A stretch of 64,000 bases of DNA from Eublepharis macularius (taxonomy: Eukaryota > Chordata > Lepidosauria > Squamata > Eublepharidae), in contig NC_072800.1 of the NCBI RefSeq assembly GCF_028583425.1, positions 90,348,501 through 90,412,500 of the forward strand. The letters run 5' to 3'. Under the pieces are notes generated by a model, which made no database searches, was not told where the DNA came from, and saw only the letters and a list, made by a program, of their open reading frames with translations. Shown piece after piece: positions 20,116 to 30,449 of the stretch. Numbering within the stretch: position 1 is the first letter of the stretch; every line of letters begins with the position of its first letter. The translations under genes were made by a program, and so were the position numbers.

Positions 20116-20580
20116 TAAACCCCTGTATTAAAAGTAAACAAACCCTGTTTTAAACAAAACACATTACTACAGTGCACAGGCAATCAGAGTGGTAATACAT
20201 AAACATAGTCTTGGGCAGTATTCAAAAGTAAAAGCTATTTATTATATACACAATATATTAAAAAGACAAATTACAAAAATGAAAATGGGGAAAAATGGGG
20301 GAAATATAGTTACTGATATACTGACTGATGCCAGATATAAATCCAGGCAAGGTTCCAAAGCTTCCATCCTCTGAAGATATAGCCCCTATTTCGCAGGGTA
20401 CTTCCAAGATGGCTTCAGGTTGATCTCCCTAAAGAGATGCAGAGCCTCAGAAATATTGTCATTAGTTACAAATATTAATAGCTAATAGTTAATAATTAGT
20501 TACTAATATTAATAGTAATGAATAGTATTAATATTATATTATATATACTAATATAGTATAATATTAATATTAGTAACTAA
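20116..20580. other. AT-rich stretch with self-complementary runs
   Basis: From 20455 to 20580 repeated TTAATATTAGT / ACTAATATTAA words can pair with each other. No gene seen. Confidence 0.5.
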
Positions 20581-20716
20581 CCAGCGGAGTGCCAGTGTGG
20601 TGTATTAGTTAGAGTTAAGATCTGAGAGATCAAGATTCAAGTCTCCACTTTGCCATGGAAAATTGCTGGCGACTTTGGGTCAGTCGCACACTCTCAGCCT
20701 AAGGGATAGATCAAGA

Positions 20717-20845
20717 TGGGTAGCCGTGTTAGTCTGTAGGACAAGTGGACTCACGTTCTAGCTGTATCTGAAGAAGTGAGCCGTGACTCACAAAAGCTCA
20801 TACCCTACCACTAATTTTGTTAGTGTCATAGGTGCTACTTCTTGG
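20717..20845 (+). repeat. Penelope-like(?) terminal-repeat unit
   Basis: CTGAAGAAGTGAGCCGTGAC at 20768 followed by AAAGCTCATACCCTACCAC. Same unit as each arm of 11117-11324. Confidence 0.65.
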
Positions 20846-20970
20846 TGATGGTACCAAAATTATGGCATTCCCTCCTGAGGGACATTTGATCCTCACTCCA
20901 GCGGATAAAGACTCTTCTGATTTGTCTGGCATCCCCTCACTAATGCTCATTGATCCTCCTTCCTGTCCAT

Positions 20971-21172
20971 GGCCGATTCCACACGGCTTACCTGAAGCTG
21001 GGACATTGCGGATCATGCCGGAAAAAACGCAGAAGATCGCGTTTTCTCACGCAAGTTTTGCGTGACATTGCGCAAAACTTGCACGAGAAAATGCGATCTT
21101 CCGCGTTTTTTCTGGCATGACCGGCAATGTTCCGCAACGTCCCGGCTTCAGGTAAGCCGTGTGGAATCGGCC
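20971..21172. mobile_element. Foldback MITE (GGCCGATTCCACACGGC ends)
   Basis: Inverted ends GGCCGATTCCACACGGCTT / AAGCCGTGTGGAATCGGCC, nearly full-length hairpin (GCAAGTTTTGCG at the centre), flanked by CAT on both sides. GC-rich hairpin, no coding. Confidence 0.82.
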
Positions 21173-21414
21173 CATGTGTTAGTCTGTTTTAAATGCTTTT
21201 AATTATTGTATATATATATAGATTTGTTTTTAACTAATGCTAGGGGACCCTAAGTGAGATGAAAAGCCAGTCTAAAAATATTTTAAATAAAATAACCTAC
21301 CTCGCAGGGTTGTTGCGAGTACCAAACAGAGGAAAGAAGAACTATGCCATCACTTTGGATCCCCGTTGGAGAAAAGGTGGCGTATAAATGAAATAATTGA
21401 ATAATAAAGAAAAC

Positions 21415-22002
21415 ATTTCCCTTTCTCTCTTCCTCTACCTTTTAAACTACCAAAAAAAGTCAAATGTAAGCATCTAGTTGAATTGACATCTTTCAGCTAG
21501 AGTGACTGGCAAGCATGGCTTTTAGCCAGTGAAAGAAAGAGTTAAGATCACCAGTCACAAGGAGTAATGCAAAGGAAGACAATTTAGATTCAGCAAATAT
21601 CTGAGCCGCCCAGTTGATGAAGACAAGTTAATGAACATTCCCCTCTGGGAATTATCTAGCGGGAATGGTGACTCTCCCAGAAAACCTCTACACGTACATA
21701 ATAGCATCTCAATAAAGCTAAGAAGGAAACTCCACATTCACATACCAATAAATAGATTTTCTGACATAATAGGCTGAAAGAAAAGCCTTCAGACTAGAGT
21801 TACATTTTTTTTGAAAATTTTAAATTCATGGGGGGGGGGATTAAACAAGGTTTCCCCATTTTCTTTTTAAACTGGAGCTTTGGGAGAAAACCAGAATATA
21901 TCCAATTCTTCATTTCAAACCTAAACCTGTTTTACTGCTTCAGCAACATAAAATACATGCTTTATAACTTTGCATATAAAATTGTATTAATTGGCATGTT
22001 TA
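21415..22002. other. No gene recognised
   Basis: AT-rich sequence with short chance frames only. Confidence 0.45.
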
Positions 22003-22502
22003 AATAAAGGTAAAGGTAGTCCCCTGTGCAAGCACCAAGTCATTAATGACCCATGGGGGGACATCACATCATGACGTTTTCTTGGAGGACTTTGTTACGA
22101 GGTGGTTTGCCATTGCCTTCCCCAGTCATCTACACTTTAACCCCAGGAAACTGGGTCCTCATTTTACCGACCTCGGAAGGATGGAAGGCTGAGTCAACCT
22201 TGAGCCGGCTACCTGGACCTGGCTTCCACCAGGATCGAATTCAGAGCCAAACTACAAGTGACGCCTTACACAGGTTGAACACTAGTCGGCTTCCCTCAAG
22301 TTTTGATGGGAAATGTAGGTGCCCTGGTTTTACAGCTTGGCTCTCCATTACAGCTGCAAGACCAGGATGCCTACATTTCCCATCAAAACTTGAGGGAAGC
22401 CAACTAGTGTCCAACCTGTGTAAGACGTCACTTGTAGTTTGGCTCTCATGTCGTGAGCAGAGCTTGGACTGCAATACTGCCACTTACCACTCTGTGCCAC
22501 GG
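22003..22502 (-). mobile_element. tRNA-derived SINE with BovB-like tail, copy 2, split by a MITE
   Basis: Reverse-oriented copy of the SINE at 17704: the tail (GGTAAAGGTAGTCCCCTGTGC) is at the left and the tRNA-like head at the right (CACTCTGTGCCACGGGG). A 10-bp target duplication GGCATGTTTA flanks it (21993-22002, 22503-22512). A Harbinger-like MITE sits inside the B-box region at 22244-22445. Confidence 0.88.
22244..22445. mobile_element. Harbinger-like foldback MITE (family A)
   Basis: Ends GAGCCAAACTACAAGTGACG / CGTCACTTGTAGTTTGGCTC with a 3-bp duplication TCA (22241-22243, 22446-22448). The arms pair along most of the length (CCCATCAAAACTTGAGGGAAG). A TNA duplication fits PIF/Harbinger-type insertion. 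Confidence 0.88.
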
Positions 22503-22512
22503 GGCATGTTTA

Positions 22513-23069
22513 CAGAATTTAAAAGTTTAAAGGCCTTAGTTTCTACATACAAAACCGGAAATCTGTTGATCAATATATCTAATTCTCAAAGTAAGCCCAT
22601 CTGTGGATACTTATATGCAGATACTGGGTGGCCATGGGCACATATTTCTACAAACTTGAGAAAAGCTCTAGGTTTGCAGGAAAAAAATCTGAAATCTAAA
22701 AAAAAACCAGAGAGATAAACTCCTCTTAAATTATAGAAGCAGCACCTAGTGATCCCATTCCCCCAGTGGGGACAGGGGATCCCCGGTTTCACCCCCCGCC
22801 CCGCCCCACCACCACTTACCTGGCCAACCGGGGGGGGGAGGTGTGGGAATAGGCCTCCTGGGCATGTTCCTGGGGTGGCTCAACAGCATCTTTTCCTTGG
22901 AGTGAAGTCATCACACTGCCCCGAGAGCACTCAAGTGCTTTGTGATGGCATCACTTCTTGGAAATGATGTCATCATGCAGGCACTGGGGCTTGCTCAAAG
23001 AGCATGATGGGAGCAGTGAACAGGTAAGCCCCATGCCCCCTCTACCCACAGGGAGAGTAGGGGTCCTCC
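22513..23069. other. GC-rich unassigned repeat before the L2
   Basis: From about 22740 the sequence is GC-rich with TCATCACACTGCCCCGAGAGCAC. Much of this block has a relative at 44860-44900. It may be the 5' UTR of the downstream LINE or a separate repeat. Confidence 0.4.
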
Positions 23070-23076
23070 ACCAGTC

Positions 23077-24313
23077 CTGGACAAGTGGTCGGGGGGGAGG
23101 CGTGGCTTTGCTCATTCGGGAGTCTTTCTCCTTCAGACCACTCCCCACCCCAAAAATTACTGGCATTGATTTTGTGGGCCTAGCGTTGGACGCTGAGGAG
23201 AGGTTGGCAATATGCGTGGTGTACCAACCGCCTACTGCACCTGCATCTTCCCTGTCTGGTCTCTTGGAGGCGGTGGCCAGCTGGGCCTTGGAATTCCCGA
23301 AACTTTTGGTTCTCGGGGATTTCAATGTCCATGCTGACGACGATGCCTCCATGCAGGCCATTGACCTGGCGTCCTCCATGGCGGCCCTAGGACTCTCCCA
23401 GTTTGTTTCGGCTCCCACGCATCAAGCAGGTCACATGCTGGATTTGATTTTTGGGACAGGGATGATGGTGGTTCTGGATGCCTATGATGCAGTGCCATGG
23501 TCAGATAACTTTGTTCTGAAGGCTCGTCTGAGCATGCCGCTCCTTTCCCGGGTGGGTGGTGAGCGGATTTACACTCGCCCGCGGAGGCTTATGGATCCAA
23601 TTGGTTTCCAGGCGGCTCTGCGGGATCCGATGCCCCCTGGCAGTACGTTAGATGAGCTGGTGGATGATTGGCATGGCCGTCTTTCCGAAGCCATCGATGC
23701 TATTGCCCCCTGCCGTCCTCTCCGAGCCCGCGAACGGGTAGCTCCTTGGTTTACCAAGGAGCTTTGCCAGATGAAGCAGTCTCTAAGACGACTAGAGCGA
23801 GTGTGGAGGCGGGGGCACGACGAAGTGGCAAGAACATCTTATAGGATGTTTATGAAAGCCTATGAGATGGCAGTGAAAGCAGCAAAGAGGGATTTCTTTG
23901 CTGCTTCCATTGCATCCGCTAGCTCACGCCCAGCTCAATTATTTCGAACAGTTCGGTTCTTGGTCTCCCTCTCTCAGGGAGACCACCAAATTCTCAATTC
24001 ATCTATTGGCTGCGAGGCTTTTGCGAGCTATTTTGTGGGCAAAATCTTGTCCCTTTGCCATGGCCTGCCACCCACTGTTGATACAGTAAGGGAACTGGAG
24101 ACCCCTTGGCCGTCTTCTGGGTCCGTATTAGACCATTTCAGGCTGCTCTGTCAGGATGATGTTCACAGGATCCTGCAGGGGATGAGACCAACCACCTGTC
24201 CTCTGGACCCCTGCCCATCCTGGCTGGTGAAGGCCAGCTCAGAGGGGCTACGGGACCATTTGGAGGCTATTGTTAACATCTCCCTGAGCTCTGGGTTTTT
24301 CCAGGAGCGTTAA
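23077..24313 (+). pseudogene. L2 ORF2 N-terminal part: endonuclease
   Basis: Starts within GGGVALLIRESFSFRPLPTP and runs through the apurinic-type endonuclease: VYQPPTAP, LVLGDFNVHADD (catalytic Asp/Asn), FVSAPTHQAGHMLDLIF and WSDNFVLKARLS. The connecting region before the RT follows (KRDFFAASIASASSRP). The frame ends at TAA 24311-24313, one base out of register with the RT frame that begins at 24319. The reader can see the shift in GSGFFQER against FPGALKEVVV of the RT frame. The endonuclease would nick the target for reverse transcription. The start shown is only where similarity begins, because the true start is lost or unclear. Confidence 0.85.
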
Positions 24314-24318
24314 AGGAG

Positions 24319-25704
24319 GTGGTAGTGCGGCCCCTCCTGAAAAAACCATCTTTGGACCCCACCGACCCGTCCAGTTACCGCCCAGTGTTGAACCTCCCGT
24401 TCCTGGGCAAGGTGATTGAGTGGGCGGTGGCGGTACAACTGCAGGAATTCCTGAATGATGCTCTAGTCCTGGACCCATTCCAGTCTGGCTTCCGTCCTGG
24501 CCATGGGACGGAGACAGGCTTGGTTGCCCTCACAGATGACCTTCGCCGGCATCTGGATCGAGGCGGGTCAGCGCTGCTTGTGTTACTTGATCTCACAGCA
24601 GCGTTTGACATGGTTGACTATGATTTGTTGGCCAGCCGCCTTGCCAACGCGGGGATTAGGGCGACAGCTTTACAGTGGCTGGTCTCCTTTCTCCAGGGTC
24701 GGGGACAGAGGGTGGTACTCGGGGGAGATCTATCGCCCCGTCACCCTTTGGTGTGCGGGGTTCCCCAAGGGGCGATACTCTCCCCGATGTTATTTAACAT
24801 CTATATGCGCCCCCTCACCCAGTTGGTGCAGAGGTTTGGGCTGGGTTGTCATCAATACGTGGATGACACCCAACTTTTTCTGTTGATGGACGGCCGGCCA
24901 GACACGGCCCCAGACAATCTGGCCAGAGCTTTGGAGGCTGTGACGGCATGGTTGAAACAGAGCAGGCTGAAATTGAACCCAGTGAAGACGGAGGTCCTGC
25001 AGCTGGGATGGGGGCTGCCAGATGTTGGGATCCAGCTCCCTGCTTTGGATGGGACACCACTGGCAACTTTGCCAGTGGTAAAGAGTCTGGGTGTGCTCCT
25101 GGATGCCTCCCTATCGATGGAGGTCCAGGTCACAGCGGTTGCCAAGTCTGCATTTTTCCATCTTCGTCAGATCAGGCAACTTGCCCCCTACCTGACGCCC
25201 CAGGACCTGGCTACAGTGATCCATGCAACGGTCACCTCCAGGCTAGATTACTGTAACTCACTCTACGCTGGGCTACCCCTGGGCCTGATCCGGAAACTAC
25301 AACTGGTCCAGAATGCGGCGACGCGGGTCCTGACTGGTATACCTTACCAGTCACACATCACACCTGTCCTGTGCCAGCTGCACTGGCTTCCGGTTAATTT
25401 CTGAATCAGGTTCAAAGTGTTGGTTCTTACCTTTAAAGCCCTGAGCGGGTTGGGACCGGCATATCTTCGGGACCGCCTCTCCCTGTATGTTCCCCGGAGA
25501 TTGCTTCAATCAGTGAATAAATATTTACTTGTGGTCCCTAGCCCTAAGGAAGCCCACCTTGCTTCAACCAGGGCCAGGGCCTTTTCAGTCCTGGCCTCAG
25601 CCTGGTGGAACGCTCTGTCAATGGAGACCCGGGCCCAGTGGGACATATTATCGTTCTGCCGGGCCTATAAGACAGAGCTGTTCCGCCAGGCGTTCGGTGA
25701 TTGA
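24319..25704 (+). pseudogene. L2 ORF2 C-terminal part: reverse transcriptase
   Basis: Reverse transcriptase motifs in order: VVRPLLKKPSLDPTDPSSYR, FQSGFRPGHGTETGLVAL, LLDLTAAFDMVDYDLL, GVPQGAILSPMLFNIYM, and the catalytic box HQYVDDTQLFL at 24856-24867. The box is Y-V-D-D, where the sister copy at 62.5 kb has Y-A-D-D. The LINE C-terminal domain follows (SRLDYCNSLYAGLPLGLI, LVQNAATRVLTGIP, HWLPVNF). A TGA at 25402-25404 interrupts it, and the frame then continues to 25704 (IRFKVLVLTFKALSGLG ... CRAYKTELFRQAFGD). The protein would copy element RNA at the nicked target, and also SINEs with the same tail. Broken by two lesions only. Confidence 0.9.
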
Positions 25705-25915
25705 AGGGGGTGGTGCCACGTCAGCCTCCCACCTTTGGAGTGGGGGAGGGTTCTCCCCACCACTGCACTTTGTTAATTTGTTTTATTGTTTGTATATTGT
25801 TTTTAGTTCTTGTGTTTATCGATTTTAACTGTTCACTGCCCAGAGCCCCTGGGGATGGGCGGTATATAAATTGAAATATAAATAAATACAAATAAATAAA
25901 ATAAATAAATAATGG

Positions 25916-26595
25916 ATCAAACCTTGCCTTAAAAAAACTCACTCTTCCAAAAGAAAAAAAAAATTATAGTTTTTTCAGCACTCCCCAAAAGTTCTATTGG
26001 AACAACTAAAACAAAACACAGCCCTTGCATCGAAGATTGTGATTGCAGTGAATTTAAGAAATGGAAAGAAGATGCAAAACTGCGACATAACTACTAACTA
26101 TTATTTACAATTTGAATTATTGCAAAACTGAATAAAGGAATAAAATTCATAGGGAAAGTTAAGATTCTTGCAACATTAACAGTTAATTTGCTTTCAATTA
26201 GGATGATATGTGCTGTGGCAAAATGGGTCTGTTATTGCATGAGCTTTCCATAGGCCACAGTTGATTTTGATACATAAGTATGAAAGTCAATGGAGAAGTC
26301 AACAGGTACTGAGCTTACAAAGAGCTTCAAATTCCACTCTCCAAGCTGGCTGCTAGCAATTGCATTCTTCTCAATCATGTAATGCAGGTCACAGTTGTCT
26401 ATAAAAGCTATACAAGACAGTTACAAGTTTCAGTCCCACAGCAGTTACTCCCCTTTGTCCACTGCAGAATAAAATGCTTGCACTCCTGAATCTTAGTACT
26501 TTTGTAATTGCACGTATGCAAGTGACCTTCTCCCCAAGACTGAACAGAATAAAGAACTGCAAACTAATAGGGTTATGAAATAAACAACTTTCCTC
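25916..26595. other. 3' flank of CYP8B1, no other gene
   Basis: AT-rich sequence that probably includes the 3' untranslated region of the gene to the right (minus strand). I did not find a convincing AATAAA on the minus strand close to the stop codon. Confidence 0.5.
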
Positions 26596-28137
26596 TTAGA
26601 TTCGCCGTCGATACCTAAACTGGATATCATGAGAAGGATGTGAGGTTCCAATCCCACAGTGGCTTGCATCAGCCGGCGGTATCTTCTCTTCTTTGTTAAC
26701 CAGTTCCATGTCAAAGTAGGTGACCATCAAGATCACAAACATCTTCATTTCACTAACAGCAAAGAATCGCCCGGGGCACATGGAAGGTCCACCCCCCCAT
26801 GGCATGATGGGATACTTTAGCTTTTCCCCATTCTTATAAAACTCTTTTTTCGTGCCATCTGGGTTCAAGAACCTGTCATATTTGAAAGTCTGAGGATCAG
26901 GGTAGATTTCGGGATCTATCTGCAGGCCAACGAATGGGAAAAGAAGGAGCTGGTCTCCTTTCCGCAAGCTGTATTCTCTCCCATCTGCCATTGTAAGGTC
27001 CATATCCTCCATTATGCTTCTGAACAGAAACGGACTTACATTCAAACGCAGAGTTTCCTCTATTGTGCTATCTAGAACTGGCGTCTTTATTGTTTCCAAG
27101 GACACATTGATCAAGGGGCTGCCTGGCTTGACCTCCTGATCAGTTTCCTTCAGGATTCGGTCTACTTCTTCCTTCACTGCCTTCATCGCTTCTGGGTGTT
27201 TCAGGAGATGCACAAAAACCCAGAAGATAGCTGGTCCGGTGTTACCTTGCGATGCCCAGAGAAGGAGAAACAAGAACTGACTCCGCATCTTTTCCGTCAT
27301 CCCAATATCAGCCATCTGCTGATCTTGCTCCGCTACCCAGTTGCTCATATTATCCTTTTGGTAGACTTTTTCTACGGACAGCACATCCCAGAAGAAGTTT
27401 CTCAGCCTCTCCGTCTCCTTCTTGCTCAGGGGATCCATTATGCCAATGATCATTTGGGGGAGGTACTTGTCAAATTTCTGAAAATCTTCAAACCACTCTC
27501 CACACTGGGTTGCTGTATGATCCTTAGAAGTCTCTTTGCTGTCTCCACTTTTGGGGGGATCGGTTCCAAACAAAGTCATGAAAGCAGCTTGGAACATGGC
27601 TTTGTAGCTGAAGTGGAGGACACCGTCCTGCTGCCATGGCCTCTCCCCATCACCTGAGCCCAGACCACAAAATATCACAGTCTTCAAGTTCTCCATCATC
27701 ACCTGGTTCAAATCAGCTAAATTCTTACCTCTGAGATACTTCTTGCTAACTGTTTGCACAATCTTATGATGAGATTCACTTGGGCGGAAACCAAATACAT
27801 TAAAAACAACTGTGGAAGCAAATGTATCAAAATCCAGCTTGTCCTTTGATTCCTTTATTATAGTCCCGTAAGTGTGAGGGTCCATCACAAAATTTAAATA
27901 ATTGCCACCAACCAACACTGTGAAAATATCCCCATGTTTCTTCTTCATCTTTTCCAGAAACTCCACAGGGTTCTTCTTGAAACTTAAGCCGTGTCCCAGC
28001 CATGGAATGAGGCCTTTGTCCAATGGAGGTTCTTTGGGTCTCCTCTTGCGGAAGACTCCTGCCATGTAAAGCCCTCCCAGTATGGCAGAAAAGAGGGATG
28101 CTAGAAGAGCACAAAGCACAGACTCCCAGAAATGCAT
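26596..28137 (-). CDS. CYP8B1: Sterol 12-alpha-hydroxylase, cytochrome P450 8B1
   Basis: An uninterrupted 513-residue frame, the usual length for the CYP7/CYP8 group. CYP8B1 is intronless in vertebrates, matching the single exon. The enzyme adds the 12-alpha hydroxyl to bile-acid intermediates in the liver endoplasmic reticulum and so sets the cholic acid share. In order: an N-terminal membrane anchor (MHFWESVLCALLASLFSAIL), a basic/proline hinge (RKRRPKEPP), the I-helix segment WASQGNTGP in place of the classic AGxDT, the ExxR motif (EETLRL), and the haem-binding segment MPWGGGPSMCPGRFFA with Cys454 as iron ligand. I chose the ATG at 28137 because it starts right at the membrane anchor. The in-frame ATG at 28194 would add 19 residues without a clear role. 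Closest alternatives are CYP8A1 or CYP7 proteins, but the intronless form and WASQGNTGP favour CYP8B1. The frame looks intact. Confidence 0.93.
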   Translation of the reverse strand: MHFWESVLCALLASLFSAILGGLYMAGVFRKRRPKEPPLDKGLIPWLGHGLSFKKNPVEFLEKMKKKHGDIFTVLVGGNYLNFVMDPHTYGTIIKESKDKLDFDTFASTVVFNVFGFRPSESHHKIVQTVSKKYLRGKNLADLNQVMMENLKTVIFCGLGSGDGERPWQQDGVLHFSYKAMFQAAFMTLFGTDPPKSGDSKETSKDHTATQCGEWFEDFQKFDKYLPQMIIGIMDPLSKKETERLRNFFWDVLSVEKVYQKDNMSNWVAEQDQQMADIGMTEKMRSQFLFLLLWASQGNTGPAIFWVFVHLLKHPEAMKAVKEEVDRILKETDQEVKPGSPLINVSLETIKTPVLDSTIEETLRLNVSPFLFRSIMEDMDLTMADGREYSLRKGDQLLLFPFVGLQIDPEIYPDPQTFKYDRFLNPDGTKKEFYKNGEKLKYPIMPWGGGPSMCPGRFFAVSEMKMFVILMVTYFDMELVNKEEKIPPADASHCGIGTSHPSHDIQFRYRRRI

Positions 28138-28193
28138 CGCTGGTGTGCAGGGCGGAAATGCTTTAGTCGAGGGCAAAGAAGATCCACAGCTCA

Positions 28194-28260
28194 TCTTATA
28201 ACACACCCAATCAGAGGGCAGATCAGGGTGGGACTGCCTAATTTTATGCCTGTGCTGCCA
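28194..28260 (-). promoter_or_regulatory. Candidate core promoter of CYP8B1
   Basis: On the minus strand a TATA-like CATAAAA lies at 28248-28242, an ATTGG (inverted CCAAT) at 28212-28208, and a second TATA-like TTATAAG at 28201-28195. Either box could place the start of transcription upstream of the ATG at 28137. This is inferred from motif position only. Confidence 0.4.
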
Positions 28261-28499
28261 AAGGCAGCTGTGGTTTTCCTGTCACTTGTGTCATTAATAG
28301 CATTCCAGTGTTTGACTTCACCTCCTACACAATTACTACATTAATCTTTTGTCCATCTGCATGGGCTGGAAATAAAACTTGAGAGTGTTTGCAAAAAGCG
28401 TTCTCACAGGGGTGAGATTCTGGTGCAATTTCCATATGTGAAAGAACCTCCTAAGAATACAGTGAAGCTTCCCCCCATCAGCATTCCACACCCTGGGAA
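28261..28499. other. Upstream region of CYP8B1
   Basis: No repeat recognised. Any liver control sites (for example HNF4 or LRH-1 type) would be here, but I see no unambiguous match. Confidence 0.4.
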
Positions 28500-29055
28500 A
28501 CTTACAGGATGACTCAGACCAAACTCACCTTCCTGAGTAGATATAAGTTACCTGCTAACATCTTCTCCACACATTGACACTGAGATCCAAGCTACAAGTG
28601 ACGCCTGACACAGGTTGGACACTCGTCAGCTTCTCGCAAGTTTTGATTGGAAATGTAGACATCCTGGTCTTGCAGCTTGGCTCTCCATTTAATTGAAGTT
28701 AACTGAACGGCAGTCTATGGGAGGGAGAACATACGGTCAGGAGGGGATCGCAGGCATCGGGCTCTCACTGGGCGCCCCCCTTCCCCTCCGCTGGGTGAGG
28801 GGGGGCGGGTTCTGTAAACTTCAATTAAATGGAGAGCCAAGCTGTAAGACCAGGACGCCTACATTTCCCATCAAAACTTGAGATAAGTTGACAAGTGTCC
28901 ACCTGTGTCAGGCGTCACTTGTAGCTTGGCTCTGAGAGATCTCTGTCTTTTGGTGCTACACCTCTGAAGATGCCAGTCACAGCTGCTGGCAAAACATCAG
29001 GAACTACAATGCAAAGACCACGACCATACAGCCCAGAAAACCTACAACAACTTTC
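28500..29055 (+). repeat. Inverted-repeat element unit (CTGAAGATGCCAG type), split by a MITE
   Basis: The unit CCTGCTAACATCTTCTCCAC ... GAGATCTCTGTCTTTTGGTG, then CTGAAGATGCCAGTCACAGC at 28964 and ACCATACAGCCCAGAAAACC, is the same as the right arm of 41925-42298. A MITE at 28584-28932 interrupts it. Confidence 0.75.
28584..28932. mobile_element. Harbinger-like foldback MITE (family A), larger copy
   Basis: Ends GATCCAAGCTACAAGTGACG / CGTCACTTGTAGCTTGGCTC with a 3-bp duplication TGA (28581-28583, 28933-28935). An internal inverted pair (TCCATTTAATTGAAGTT / AACTTCAATTAAATGGA) surrounds about 110 bp of GC-rich sequence not found in the copy at 22244. Confidence 0.85.
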
Positions 29056-29979
29056 ACATGGCTGTTGCCGCCCAGTCTACTGCTCAGCTTTTTTTCCTAC
29101 CACCATTCTGCTCTAAAGATGCAGCTTGGAAGATTTGCTCAATATTGAAGTGAAGAACCATGGAAGCTGAGGACGTTTTATTAAAGAACTGGTTGAATAA
29201 ATGTTCTTTAAGTGCTGTGAAGAGGTGAAGGTAGGAGGGAGGGATATATAGGGACATTTAAGTTGAAGAACAAACCCAAATTTGAGTCTTGTCCATATCG
29301 TGAAAAAACTCTTTGGTGTCATTCCTGTGATGTGCAACAGTCTTCTGCTTGATTTGTGGTTCTAAATCGAATCACAAATGTTTTCTGCTTGCCCAGAGTT
29401 TCCCGTGCTGTGTTCTTCCTAGCACATCTGACCAAAAATAACTTATTTATCAGATGCTTGCTCTATTTGTTGTGACTCTGGAGGGGGGGGGGCAGGGGAG
29501 ATTGTGCATTCTCCTGGGGAATGCTGTATGGTTTGTCTGTCTAGTATTCCAGCCTTGGGTGGTCTGCCCAAGTCCCAAATTTGAGCATGTTTATATTCAT
29601 AAAATTGTCTACATTGGAATTCAAATACTTTGCACATTCTCACACTGCCGCCGCCCCCCCCCCCCCCCGCAAGTCTGCATAATTCAATTCAGTAAATTCC
29701 AGGCAAGTGATAGCATGATTAATACAGTGGAAAACACAGATACTAAAACAGCCGTGCCCTCAAAATGTAGCTTATTTTAAATTATGCGTGATGGCCCAGG
29801 AGAACATGCAGTCCAAGGAAGTCAATAAATTGTGAGCCAACAGCAGCTGAATTGCAACATCTGTGTGAATGCAAAACCTCACAAAGTAATGCTTGTTTTA
29901 AATGGTGAACTAGCTATGATGATGCTTGCGTTAAGAGAAAATGGTAATTGCACACACGTTCCTTCTTACAGGGTGTTAT
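29056..29979. other. No gene recognised; poly-C run
   Basis: Contains a run of about 16 C near 29654-29670 and otherwise AT-rich sequence with chance frames. Confidence 0.45.
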
Positions 29980-30340
29980 TTATTTACATTCTTTATAGTC
30001 TACCTTTCTCACTGAGACTCAAGGTGGGTTACGAAGTGTGAGTTAGCACCATCAGTTTCAAGGACATTTCAGTCAATAATGTAAAAGGTGTACAAATGCA
30101 GATTTGCAAAGATTTAAAATGAGATGAAATCCAATACAGAGGTGAAGAAATGCTGAAAAGAGCATAAGCTATTCTAAGAGTGACATGAACCAGAGCATTC
30201 TTCATCCGCTGGAGTCTCTGAGTTAACTTAGAGGAGAGACCTATGTACCGTGCGTTACAGTAGTCACATCTCAATGTTACCATAGCATGGATCCAGGCAG
30301 CCAGATCAGCTGTGTTGAGGTAAAGGGGCATCTTCCAGGC
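29980..30340 (-). pseudogene. L2/CR1-type LINE 3' fragment
   Basis: The minus strand reads LNTADLAAWIHAMVTLRCDY then CNARYIGLSSKLTQRLQRM, matching the conserved C-terminal LINE segment (LDYCNALY.GL). The left end has a TTTATTTACATTC tail. Too short to be active. Confidence 0.75.
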
Positions 30341-30449
30341 TAGACTGAGGTTGTAAAAGCATTTTTTGCAGCTGCCGTAACTTGCTTTTATCTTTATCTT
30401 TATTTGTAGTAGCTTATAATGTAGTGTAAAACTAGTAGTTTAGAGTGCT

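Larger units (their letters stand above)
20590..21415 (+). mobile_element. SINE remnant split by other insertions
   Basis: A tRNA-like head (GTGTGGTGTATTAGTTAGAG) at 20595 and a matching tail (CCTCGCAGGGTTGTTGCGAG ... GGCGTATAAATGAAATAAT) at 21289-21410 belong together. Between them lie a Penelope-like(?) unit (20717-20845), a MITE (20971-21172) and an L2-like tail (21180-21290). Confidence 0.6.
23070..25915 (+). mobile_element. L2-clade LINE, nearly intact ORF2
   Basis: The coding part reads from about 23077 to 25704 on the plus strand, followed by a 3' UTR that ends GGGCGGTATATAAATTGAAA and (AAATA)n. Two lesions break it: a frameshift at about 24295-24313 in a T run, and a TGA at 25402-25404 where the sister copy at 62.5 kb has an arginine codon. 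The 5' boundary is uncertain. The (AAATA) tail rather than (ATTCTATG) argues for L2 over CR1. The same family recurs at 14.5, 30.0, 33.0, 49.2, 54.0, 62.5 and 63.7 kb. Confidence 0.9.

Noticed and set aside
22958..23076. First residues before GGGVALLIRE of the L2 frame
   Set aside because: The upstream codons lie in a different GC-rich repeat, so the ATG at 22958 is probably not the natural LINE start.
27196..27657. Plus-strand frame of 153 residues
   Set aside because: Antisense shadow of CYP8B1.
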